In this document: piece by piece, positions 1-4,862 of the stretch
How positions within the stretch are numbered: position 1 is the stretch's first letter
How the letters are laid out: the number at the start of each line of letters is the position of its first letter
Assembly: GCA_020721385.1 (NCBI GenBank)
Contig: DYMW01000071.1
Location: forward strand, 1-7,707
DNA length: 7,707 nucleotides
Reading direction: 5' to 3'
DNA from: Sulfurovum sp.
Lineage (GTDB): Bacteria; Campylobacterota; Campylobacteria; Campylobacterales; Sulfurovaceae
Made by a program: the position numbers and the translations under genes
Notes under the pieces: generated by a model
The model's database searches: none
What the model saw: the letters and a program-made list of their open reading frames with translations, nothing else
Told to the model about the DNA's origin: nothing

Positions 1-74
1 AAAATAAAGAGCTTTTAGAGAGTTTAGATTTAAAAGAACATTTGATGCATACTTTAACTCGGCTACTTTTATAA
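1..74 (+). CDS. 3' end of an unidentified gene, cut by the window edge
   Basis: Reading from position 3, 23 sense codons run to a TAA at 72-74 with no interruption; the other two plus frames stop within the first 20 bases. The encoded tail is rich in Leu, Glu, Lys and His and looks like an amphipathic helix (it begins NKELLESLDLKEHL). The next promoter and gene start only after this stop, which fits a gene end here. Too little is present to assign a function. The call rests on one open frame of 72 bases, so it could be chance. Confidence 0.5.
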   Translation, partial: NKELLESLDLKEHLMHTLTRLLL

Positions 75-105
75 TCACTATTTTAAAGTTCATTTCAATG
101 ATTTG

Positions 106-116
106 TATGCTATAAT
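106..116 (+). promoter_or_regulatory. Extended -10 promoter of the VOC gene
   Basis: TATGCTATAAT contains a perfect TATAAT (111-116) preceded by TGC, the extended -10 pattern. It lies 43 bases before the start codon at 160. No good -35 is seen, only AT-rich DNA, as is usual for sigma-70 promoters of Campylobacterota. The same 11-base word occurs before the lipoprotein gene at 1128-1138. A 10-base palindrome, ATTTTAAAAT (119-128), sits about where transcription would start. Confidence 0.6.
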
Positions 117-159
117 ATATTTTAAAATGTTATTTATTATTATATGTTAAAGGAGTATC

Positions 160-579
160 ATGAAAATTAGAAAATTAACAGCCAATTTCTCTGTTGTTGA
201 TTTACATGAAACGGTTTCATTTTATGTAGATAAATTGGGATTTCAATTGGAAATGGTAGCAACAGCACACTCAAATATTATTGAAGATGAAATTTTCGCT
301 CATAAAGAGTATGCTTATGCGAAAGTTTATAGGGATGATGTCTATTTGATGTTTATACAAAAAGATACATTCGATGAAAATGTAGATTTTTTAGACAATC
401 CAAAGATAGGAGCTTCGGTTCTTTTTTATATTGATGTTGATAGGATAGAGGAGGTTTACAACTCTTTAAAAAATGAGGTAAAAATCCTTAAACGTTTAAC
501 CACAACATGGTTTGGAAGAAGAGAGTTTTATATTGCTGATTGTAATGGTTATGCGTTGGCATTTTCTGAACAGGTTTAG
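160..579 (+). CDS. VOC-family (glyoxalase/bleomycin-resistance fold) protein
   Basis: This 139-residue protein has the size and pattern of a single-chain vicinal-oxygen-chelate protein made of two beta-alpha-beta-beta-beta modules. The first module begins at residues 4-30, with the typical 'V.DL.ETV.FY.DKLGF' helix and strand. The second ends at residues 121-135 with REFYIADCNGYALAF, matching the common '(R/K)EF.I.D.NGY.L.F' ending. A region around residues 84-102 looks like the second module's first strand and helix. Family members include glyoxalases, dioxygenases and antibiotic-binding proteins, so the substrate cannot be named. The ATG is preceded by AAAGGAG (149-155) at good spacing. The gene has its own promoter and converges on the ywbE-type gene five bases away. 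The family call is firm; a specific enzymatic role is not supported. Confidence 0.88.
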   Translation: MKIRKLTANFSVVDLHETVSFYVDKLGFQLEMVATAHSNIIEDEIFAHKEYAYAKVYRDDVYLMFIQKDTFDENVDFLDNPKIGASVLFYIDVDRIEEVYNSLKNEVKILKRLTTTWFGRREFYIADCNGYALAFSEQV

Positions 580-584
580 TATCT

Positions 585-779
585 TTAGTTTAAAATCTCT
601 TTGACACGTCCCACTTCCCCAGACATTAGTCGTACCTTAATACCATGAGGATGTTGGGGTGATTTGGTTAAAATATCACGTACAATTCCCCATGTTAATT
701 CACCCGTTCTTTGATGCTCTTTGAGTACGATATTAACCGTTTTTCCACTTTTAATATTTATTCTTTTGGTACCATCCAT
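585..779 (-). CDS. ywbE: YwbE family protein (DUF2196)
   Basis: This 64-residue protein matches the small YwbE/DUF2196 family along its whole length. Recognisable blocks are the start 'DG..R..I..G..V.IVLK..QRTG.LT.G.V.DILT' at residues 2-38 and 'PHGIKVRL..G.VGRV' at residues 44-59. The family is widespread in bacteria and its function is not established; the short strand-rich pattern resembles small beta-barrel (OB/KOW-like) proteins, which is inference. The ATG at 779 has an AAAGGA ribosome site six to seven bases upstream. The gene ends five bases from the convergent VOC gene. It is the normal family length and appears intact. Confidence 0.88.
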   Translation of the reverse strand: MDGTKRINIKSGKTVNIVLKEHQRTGELTWGIVRDILTKSPQHPHGIKVRLMSGEVGRVKEILN

Positions 780-796
780 TTTTTTCCTTTTTTGTG

Positions 797-802
797 ATTG
801 TA
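797..802 (-). promoter_or_regulatory. Possible -10 box for the ywbE-type gene
   Basis: On the minus strand TACAAT lies 18 bases before the ATG at 779. It would give a very short leader that still includes the AAAGGA ribosome site. No -35 is evident. An alternative, TATAAA, lies further upstream at about 849-854. Weak evidence. Confidence 0.25.
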
Positions 803-869
803 GCCAATTAGCTTATCTTTTTACTTTTAAAAAAGGAGGAATATATTTTTTATAGAAAGAAAGTTGAGT

Positions 870-1007
870 CTACACGCAAAGTACACAGAGCTTAGATATA
901 CTTCCACATCCTAACATAGAAACAATCGTCGTGACTATTAACAACTCCTCCTTAAATTCATGCAATTCTCTTTCCCACGGAAATTCTGTGTTAGGTCTTT
1001 TTCTCAT
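870..1007 (-). CDS. Doubtful 45-residue open frame, possible gene remnant
   Basis: From an ATG at 1007 an uninterrupted frame of 45 codons runs to a TAG at 870. The first 22 residues look protein-like (MRKRPNTEFPWERELHEFKE, charged and helix-like). The last part is hydrophobic and Cys-rich (ending LCVLCV), unlike a normal domain. No good ribosome site precedes the ATG; upstream DNA is purine-rich (AAGAAAAAAG) without GGAG. It could be a truncated coding remnant, a repeat that happens to be open, or chance. No family is recognised. Confidence 0.2.
   Translation of the reverse strand: MRKRPNTEFPWERELHEFKEELLIVTTIVSMLGCGSISKLCVLCV
910..995. repeat. Imperfect inverted repeat, 10-base arms
   Basis: CCTAACATAG (910-919) and CTGTGTTAGG (986-995) are inverted copies with nine of ten positions matching, separated by 66 bases. 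A smaller hairpin lies inside the right part: CACGG (976-980) can pair with CTGTG (986-990) using one G-T pair. The arms could be ends of a small mobile remnant or the base stem of an RNA; no flanking target duplication was seen. Confidence 0.35.
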
Positions 1008-1084
1008 CAATACTTTTTTCTTCTTTTTCTCTTACCATTGTTTTAGTTTTATCATTCAACAATAAATTTTTAACAATCCAATAT

Positions 1085-1120
1085 ATTAATAATATTTAAT
1101 ATTTTTTAATATTATTAAAT
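1085..1120. repeat. AT-only inverted repeat upstream of the lipoprotein promoter
   Basis: ATTAATAATATT (1085-1096) is the inverted copy of AATATTATTAAAT (1108-1120) except for one missing base. It ends just before the -10 at 1133, where a -35 or an upstream activating region would sit. Because only A and T are involved, chance pairing is likely, but the position would suit a regulator site or curved DNA. Confidence 0.25.
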
Positions 1121-1127
1121 TGAAAAA

Positions 1128-1138
1128 TATGCTATAAT
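1128..1138 (+). promoter_or_regulatory. Extended -10 promoter of the lipoprotein gene
   Basis: TATGCTATAAT is identical over 11 bases to the VOC promoter at 106-116: perfect TATAAT (1133-1138) with TGC in front. It lies 18 bases before the ATG at 1157, giving a leader of about a dozen bases containing AAAAAAGG as ribosome site. No clear -35. Confidence 0.55.
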
Positions 1139-1156
1139 AAATAAAAAAGGTTTGTT

Positions 1157-1573
1157 ATGAATAGAATATTTATAGTCTCATTGGTAGTTATTTTCTTATT
1201 GATATCGGGCTTATCAAGTTGCATGAAGGATTTATATTACGCAAGTGTTGAAGTTAAAAAAAACCTAATTGCACCTAAAGTTTATAGTGACATTAATTAT
1301 ACTGATATTGATAATTTTGGAAATAAAATTTTATTATTAAGTGAGGTACAAGAGTCTAAAAAGAGAGAGGTTTGGGAAAACTCAGCATTAAAAGAGGAGA
1401 TGTTGAACTTTTTTCCAAATTATACAGCAATGTATACCTTTATCGAATTAAGAATTTTAGATACAGGAAAATTTAAAGAGACTCTTCTTGCTCAAATAAC
1501 AAATGCAGAAGAGCATTATATTGCTGGTAAAATAACAGCACAGCATGCGAAGGCAATGCTGTCTGAATTTTAA
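1157..1573 (+). CDS. Putative lipoprotein of unknown function
   Basis: This 138-residue protein starts with a short basic N-terminus and a hydrophobic stretch at residues 4-19. A lipobox LSSC follows with Cys22, so it should be exported by Sec, lipidated on Cys22 and held in the inner or outer membrane. The mature part of about 117 residues is charged and probably largely helical from residue 70 onward. A notable stretch is FFPNYTAMYTFIELRI at about residues 85-100, with a long amphipathic end. I recognise no family. It has its own promoter and converges on the OmpA-domain lipoprotein gene with only 12 bases between them, so the two do not share an operon. The start has a modest AAGG ribosome site (1147-1150) at normal distance. 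Confidence 0.75.
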   Translation: MNRIFIVSLVVIFLLISGLSSCMKDLYYASVEVKKNLIAPKVYSDINYTDIDNFGNKILLLSEVQESKKREVWENSALKEEMLNFFPNYTAMYTFIELRILDTGKFKETLLAQITNAEEHYIAGKITAQHAKAMLSEF

Positions 1574-1587
1574 CGTTTGTTAAAATT
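1566..1587. terminator. Stem-loop shared by the two convergent lipoprotein genes
   Basis: AATTTTAAC (1566-1574) and GTTAAAATT (1579-1587) form a perfect nine-base stem with a GTTT loop. The stem contains the TAA of the plus gene and part of the TAA of the minus gene. Being symmetrical, it could end transcription from both sides. It has only one G-C pair and little U-tract beyond the stem arms, so strength is doubtful. Confidence 0.4.
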
Positions 1588-2320
1588 ATTGTCTACAAGG
1601 ATCAATAACTGATTCTTGGTTGGGGTATAAATAGACTTCTACTCTTCTGTTGAGTGCCATATTCATATCAGATGTATTTTGTGCAATTGGTTTCGAGAAT
1701 GAACACCCTTTTGAGTAGGTAGGGTTCTGAATACCTCCTCCACTAATGGTACCTCCAACAGATGAAGCTCTTGCTTCTGAAAGGTTTTGATTGTAGGCAT
1801 AACTACCTCTATTATCAGTATGACCAACGGTTTGGATAATGGTATTAGGATAATTTTGAAGCACAGGGATAAGTTGACTTATTTTCGCTTGTGCTGAATA
1901 GGTTGGTGTGGCTGAATTGGTTGCAAACATCATGTCATCACGGAACATAATTTTTACATATTTATCCGTATTGGATACAATTAAATCTTGGCTTACATCT
2001 TGTTCTGCATTTGGATTATTGTTAACATTGGTATTGAGTGTTTGAGCAACTTCTTTGGCTTGTTGATCAAGGCTATAACCAATAGCAGCACCAACAGCAG
2101 CACCCAATGCTCCACCAATTGCCACTCTTTTACCTGCTTTATTACCAGTTGTACCACCTACAACCGCACCTAATAATCCACCAAGTAATGCACCTGTTTG
2201 AGTTTTACTGGTACCTGATGTTTCACCACCAACACTAGGTCCTGTGGCTGGAGTACATCCTGAAATCATTGCAAGAACAACAGTTGATGCAATCATAGGT
2301 TTAAATATATTTTTCTTCAT
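1586..2320 (-). CDS. Glycine-zipper OmpA-family lipoprotein (YiaD-like)
   Basis: This 244-residue envelope protein has a lipoprotein signal with lipobox ISGC (Cys22). A Gly/Ala-rich glycine zipper covers about residues 43-82, a pattern thought to insert in or pack on membranes. An Asn/Gln-rich linker leads to a C-terminal OmpA-type peptidoglycan-binding domain from about residue 118. The domain shows FATNSA at 132-137, GHTDNRG at 166-172, LSEARA at 180-185 and NRRVEVYLYP at 224-233. Asp169 and Arg184 are 15 apart, as are the residues that bind diaminopimelate in OmpA domains. Two extra cysteines, Cys206 and Cys242, could form a disulphide in the periplasm (inference). The likely role is to tether the outer membrane to peptidoglycan. 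The ATG at 2320 has AAAGGA upstream, and its own promoter lies at 2349-2359. Confidence 0.9.
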   Translation of the reverse strand: MKKNIFKPMIASTVVLAMISGCTPATGPSVGGETSGTSKTQTGALLGGLLGAVVGGTTGNKAGKRVAIGGALGAAVGAAIGYSLDQQAKEVAQTLNTNVNNNPNAEQDVSQDLIVSNTDKYVKIMFRDDMMFATNSATPTYSAQAKISQLIPVLQNYPNTIIQTVGHTDNRGSYAYNQNLSEARASSVGGTISGGGIQNPTYSKGCSFSKPIAQNTSDMNMALNRRVEVYLYPNQESVIDPCRQ

Positions 2321-2348
2321 GATTTAATATCCTTTAATTTGATGAAAA

Positions 2349-2359
2349 AGTATAGCATA
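2349..2359 (-). promoter_or_regulatory. Extended -10 promoter of the OmpA-family lipoprotein gene
   Basis: The minus strand reads TATGCTATACT, with -10 TATACT (2354 to 2349) preceded by TGC. Ten of eleven bases match the two plus-strand promoters at 106-116 and 1128-1138. The hexamer ends 28 bases before the ATG at 2320, with the AAAGGA ribosome site between. It shows that this gene need not depend on readthrough from pyrE. Confidence 0.55.
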
Positions 2360-2387
2360 ATTTTGTAGATTTAATGTGAGGAGAGTT

Positions 2388-2423
2388 TACAAATAGAGAG
2401 GGGTTGAAACAACTCTATTTGTA
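2388..2423 (-). terminator. Stem-loop after pyrE
   Basis: Perfect 11-base arms, TACAAATAGAG (2388-2398) and CTCTATTTGTA (2413-2423), enclose a 14-base loop that can pair further (GTT with AAC). It begins 13 bases after the pyrE stop codon. No run of T follows on the minus strand, so it is either a weak terminator or a 3'-end stabilising/processing hairpin. Confidence 0.45.
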
Positions 2424-2436
2424 TGTTTTATAAAAA

Positions 2437-3045
2437 TTAAGCGTTACGACTACCTGGTTTAATGGCTTGACTACCCGCTTTACAGAGTGGACACTCTTCT
2501 GGAGAAAACATTTCAAAGGCAAAGTCATCAAGAGCAAAAAATGGAACCTTATTTGGTAATTTACATTCAGCTTTAGGTTTTAAATCAGAACCTTCTCGTT
2601 GACAAAACCCTCGGTTTGCCAATGAGGCAAAAGCAACCACCGTTGCACCCAATTCTTCAATGATCTTAGCTGCTTCCATGGCTGAACCACCTGTGGTAAT
2701 GATGTCTTCACAAATTAGAATTTTTTCACCTTGTTTGACTTCAAAGCCACGACGAAGCTCCATGTTACCCTCTTTACGCTCAACAAAAATAGAACGTACA
2801 TTTAAGGCACGAGCCAATTCATAACCTGCTAAGATACCACCAAGTGCAGGTGCACATACGGTATTAACCTCTATTCCACTCTCTTGGATGAGTTTGGCTA
2901 AGGCTTCAGCCAACATACTTGCACGTTTTGGGTCTTCTAGTACCTTTGCACTTTGAAGATAACGATTGGAATGGTTGCCACTAGAGAGAATAAAATGACC
3001 TTCAAGTAAAGCGTGAGCTTCTTTATATATACCTTCTACATCCAT
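2437..3045 (-). CDS. pyrE: Orotate phosphoribosyltransferase
   Basis: PyrE joins orotate to PRPP to give orotidine 5'-monophosphate, the fifth step of pyrimidine synthesis, in the cytoplasm. The 202-residue length is typical of the campylobacterial form. Visible features are FILSSGNHSNRYL at 18-30 near the substrate site, and PALGG at 66-70. The flexible catalytic loop VERKEGNMELRRGF lies at 88-101, and the PRPP-binding signature ILICEDIITTGGS at 109-121, including the acidic pair and TTGGS. The C-terminal tail carries a PEECPLCKAG motif with Cys185 and Cys188, a CxxC found in this PyrE subfamily, whose purpose I cannot state. The ATG lies four bases after the frr stop, and AAAGG at the end of frr serves as ribosome site, so the two genes are surely co-transcribed and probably translationally coupled. 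Confidence 0.95.
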   Translation of the reverse strand: MDVEGIYKEAHALLEGHFILSSGNHSNRYLQSAKVLEDPKRASMLAEALAKLIQESGIEVNTVCAPALGGILAGYELARALNVRSIFVERKEGNMELRRGFEVKQGEKILICEDIITTGGSAMEAAKIIEELGATVVAFASLANRGFCQREGSDLKPKAECKLPNKVPFFALDDFAFEMFSPEECPLCKAGSQAIKPGSRNA

Positions 3046-3049
3046 TATA

Positions 3050-3607
3050 TTATACCTTTAAAATATCAGCTTCTTTAGCTGTAAGAACCAATTCAACTTG
3101 AGCAATATTTTTATCGGTTATTTTTTGAATCTCGTCTTGTCCTCTTTTTGAATCATCTTCACTAATTTCTTTATCTTTTTCAAGTTTTTTGATTTTATCG
3201 TTACCCTCTTTGCGAATATTTCTAACCGCTACTTTGGCTTTTTCTGCCATGGTTTTAGCTTGTTTAACAATACCTTGTCTTTGTTCACTGGTCATGGCTG
3301 GAAAAAACAATTTAATAACAATACCATCATTATTTGGATTGACTCCAATATTGGCTTCTCTAATGGCTTTTTCAATAGGATTTAATAGATGTTTTTCCCA
3401 TGGTGTAATTAAAATGGTGGTTGCATCTGAAGCAATAACATTTCCCACTTGATTCAGGGCTGTTGGTGTACCATAATAATCCACACGAATATGATCTACA
3501 ATGTTGGTACTTACTTTTCCTGTTCTCAGTGTTGAAAAGTCTCTCTTTAGAGCATCAATACTTTTTTCCATGTGTTCTTGGGTATAGTTATAAATTTCAT
3601 TTAACAT
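3050..3607 (-). CDS. frr: Ribosome recycling factor
   Basis: RRF works with EF-G to split the post-termination ribosome. The protein has 185 residues, the standard length. Domain I is the long three-helix bundle. Its first helix runs from about residue 2 to 29 and includes LRTGKVS (27-33), where Arg and the RTG motif are conserved. Domain II follows at about 31-104 (DYYGTP, ASDATTILITPWEK, IGVNPNNDGIVIKLFFP). The remaining helices hold the conserved SEQRQ and VRNIRKEGNDKIKKLEKD stretches, ending near LTAKEADILKV. AAGGAA lies six to seven bases before the ATG at 3607. The gene sits between secG and pyrE. A 137-base gap with a hairpin separates it from secG, so part of its expression may come from its own promoter. 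Confidence 0.97.
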   Translation of the reverse strand: MLNEIYNYTQEHMEKSIDALKRDFSTLRTGKVSTNIVDHIRVDYYGTPTALNQVGNVIASDATTILITPWEKHLLNPIEKAIREANIGVNPNNDGIVIKLFFPAMTSEQRQGIVKQAKTMAEKAKVAVRNIRKEGNDKIKKLEKDKEISEDDSKRGQDEIQKITDKNIAQVELVLTAKEADILKV

Positions 3608-3639
3608 AAAGGGTTCCTTGTTATGGGTTTAATAGTGAA

Positions 3640-3645
3640 ATTTTA
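3640..3645 (-). promoter_or_regulatory. Possible internal promoter for frr-pyrE
   Basis: The minus strand shows GGGTAAAAT, with a -10-like TAAAAT ending 33 bases before the frr ATG. The three G in front echo the GGGTATAAT boxes of the secG/bioC promoter. No -35 is clear. It would allow frr and pyrE to be expressed independently of secG. Confidence 0.3.
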
Positions 3646-3710
3646 CCCTTTTTTTGCTTGTAGATGCGTTTGAGAAGAAATTGGAATGAATAGGGAAGGA
3701 TAAAGAGAGA

Positions 3711-3734
3711 ACCACAGAGGCAAAGCCTCATGGT
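3711..3734 (-). terminator. Hairpin after secG, terminator or attenuator
   Basis: ACCA (3711-3714) pairs with TGGT (3731-3734), and GAGGC (3717-3721) pairs with GCCTC (3725-3729) around an AAA loop. A small internal mismatch separates the two helices. On the minus strand it starts 11 bases after the secG stop and is followed by TTCTCTCTTT, a loose pyrimidine tract. This is the most GC-rich spot in the secG-frr gap. It probably ends some secG transcripts while letting others continue into frr. Confidence 0.5.
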
Positions 3735-3744
3735 AGGGTGTCGT

Positions 3745-4056
3745 CTATTTTGTAGATGTATTGCTTTCTACAACTGTTGCTGTTGGTACAGATGTTGATG
3801 TATTAATGGTATCTGCAACTGAATGAGTTTTTTCTTTATTATAAAGGTATCCCATTACCAATGTATTGAGTACAAAAAGAATGGCCAACGTAAATGTTGC
3901 CTTTGATAAAAACCCTGCTGGTCCTTTAGCTCCGAACATAGATTCATTGCTTCCACTGTACGCACCTAGCCCGATACTTGAACTTTTTTGTAATAAAATA
4001 GCGATAACGATTGCAATGGTTAAAGCAATTTGAACAACCAATAGTGTTGATGTCAT
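3745..4056 (-). CDS. secG: Preprotein translocase subunit SecG
   Basis: SecG is the small accessory subunit of the SecYEG channel in the inner membrane. Counting from the ATG at 4056 the protein has 103 residues. It has a first membrane helix at 3-22 and the conserved cytoplasmic loop LLQKSSSIGLGAYSGSNE (21-38) followed by FGAKGPAGFLSKAT (41-54). The second membrane helix spans 55-71, and the tail is polar and Ser/Thr-rich, commonly variable in the family. The frame stays open to an upstream ATG at 4101, but that would add 15 polar residues before the helix. Position 4056 is preferred because GAGAGGAAAC lies just before it and the family starts there. It is the first gene of the secG-frr-pyrE group and is divergent from bioC. 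Confidence 0.93.
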   Translation of the reverse strand: MTSTLLVVQIALTIAIVIAILLQKSSSIGLGAYSGSNESMFGAKGPAGFLSKATFTLAILFVLNTLVMGYLYNKEKTHSVADTINTSTSVPTATVVESNTSTK

Positions 4057-4104
4057 TGTTTCCTCTCTGAATAGTGAAGTTGTTTTTAAAATCAACTTCA
4101 AATT

Positions 4105-4129
4105 GGGTATAATTTGGGGGATTATACCC
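4105..4129. promoter_or_regulatory. Palindromic overlapping promoter between secG and bioC
   Basis: GGGTATAAT (4105-4113) and ATTATACCC (4121-4129) are perfect nine-base inverted copies separated by TTGGGGG. Each arm contains TATAAT: plus strand 4108-4113 for bioC, minus strand 4126-4121 for secG. The predicted start sites fall in or at the edges of the seven-base spacer, so the two promoters occupy overlapping DNA and transcripts would overlap by a few bases. No convincing -35 is seen on either side. The symmetry could itself be a regulator site, but no regulator is encoded nearby. Confidence 0.55.
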
Positions 4130-4137
4130 TAAATTAA

Positions 4138-4152
4138 ATGAAATTGAGTTAA
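4138..4152 (+). other. Four-codon upstream frame directly abutting the bioC start
   Basis: ATG AAA TTG AGT TAA (4138-4152) is in frame with bioC, and its stop codon is immediately followed by the bioC ATG at 4153. TTAAATGAAA occurs at both starts, 15 bases apart. Neither start has a clear GGAG-type ribosome site. It may be a reinitiation leader or a chance duplication. Confidence 0.25.
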
Positions 4153-4857
4153 ATGAAAATAGTTAAAGAGTTCTCTAGGTTTGCACGTCATTATGACAAT
4201 CATAATATTATTCAAGCACAAGTGGCAGAAAAGTTAATATTAATGCTTGAGGATAAACATTATAATAGGGTTGTAGATATAGGCTGTGGTAGTGGGGCTG
4301 TCTATAAAAATATGCTTCAGAATAATATTGTATTTGATTCATTTACCGCGTTGGATTTTTCAGAAGAGATGTTATCGTTACATCCTACAGATGAAAATGT
4401 AATCAAGAAACATTTTGATTTTAATTGTGCAGATGATTTTAAGGAGCTACAAAAAAATTATTATAATGTGGTACTTTCTTCTTCTGCTTTACAGTGGAGT
4501 GATGACTTGGCTTGGACACTGAAGCAGATATCTTCATTGGGGGAAATGTATTATTTTGCTTTTTTTACTTCTAAAACTTTCTCCTCTTTACATCAAGTTG
4601 CAGGTGTTCAATCGCCAATTTATTCTAAAGAGATGGTTCAAAAAACCTTAAATTTATATTATAAATCTACATTTGAAACAGTGACGTATCATTTAACTTT
4701 TGGAACGGTTAGGGAGATGTTTCGGTACATTAAACAAAGTGGGGTAAGTGGTGGGCAAAATCAATTAAGTTATAAACAAATGAAAGCATTAATGCAAAAT
4801 TATCCACTTAATTATTTAGAATTTGAAGTCCTATTTGTCAAAGGAAAGATTAAATAA
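4153..4857 (+). CDS. bioC: Malonyl-ACP O-methyltransferase BioC
   Basis: BioC methylates malonyl-ACP using S-adenosylmethionine, so that fatty-acid synthesis can build the pimeloyl chain of biotin. The 234-residue protein follows BioC along its length. It has the N-terminal 'FSRFARHYDNHNIIQAQVAEKL' type helix (7-28) and SAM motif I VVDIGCGSG (40-48). An acidic residue ends strand two in ALDFS (66-70), and SSSALQWSDDL (109-119) holds the LQW typical of BioC. FFTSKTFSSLHQVAG (137-151) and FRYIKQSGVSGG (190-201) match its later blocks. A C-terminal strand near 220-231 (YLEFEVLFVKGK) closes the fold. No other bio gene is in the window, so the role rests on similarity. The start has no strong ribosome site (see the short upstream frame). 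It is divergent from secG and ends five bases from thiD2. Confidence 0.82.
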   Translation: MKIVKEFSRFARHYDNHNIIQAQVAEKLILMLEDKHYNRVVDIGCGSGAVYKNMLQNNIVFDSFTALDFSEEMLSLHPTDENVIKKHFDFNCADDFKELQKNYYNVVLSSSALQWSDDLAWTLKQISSLGEMYYFAFFTSKTFSSLHQVAGVQSPIYSKEMVQKTLNLYYKSTFETVTYHLTFGTVREMFRYIKQSGVSGGQNQLSYKQMKALMQNYPLNYLEFEVLFVKGKIK

Positions 4858-4862
4858 AATTT

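Larger units (their letters stand above)
780..1156. other. 377-base region without a firm gene
   Basis: This is the longest gene-poor stretch. It contains a possible ywbE promoter, an AAGGAGG word on the plus strand (834-840) with no start codon in range, and an imperfect inverted repeat (910-995). It also has a doubtful minus-strand frame (870-1007), an all-AT inverted repeat (1085-1120) and the promoter of the lipoprotein gene (1128-1138). The part from 870 to 1000 is visibly less AT-rich than its surroundings, so it may be the remnant of a repeat or small element rather than plain spacer. Confidence 0.5.

Noticed and set aside
834..864. AAGGAGG on the plus strand as the ribosome site of a small gene
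   Set aside because: No ATG or GTG lies within usual distance; the nearest candidate, a TTG at 864, is too far and its frame is not convincing.
960..1046. Plus-strand 28-codon frame starting at an ATG inside the spacer
   Set aside because: It is pyrimidine-rich, Phe/Leu-heavy, lacks a ribosome site and is the complement of the better-looking minus-strand frame.
1988..2173. Plus-strand frame of 61 residues rich in Ser, Thr, Asn and Cys
   Set aside because: It is the antisense of the glycine-zipper segment of the OmpA-family lipoprotein, whose Gly/Ala codons create the open frame.
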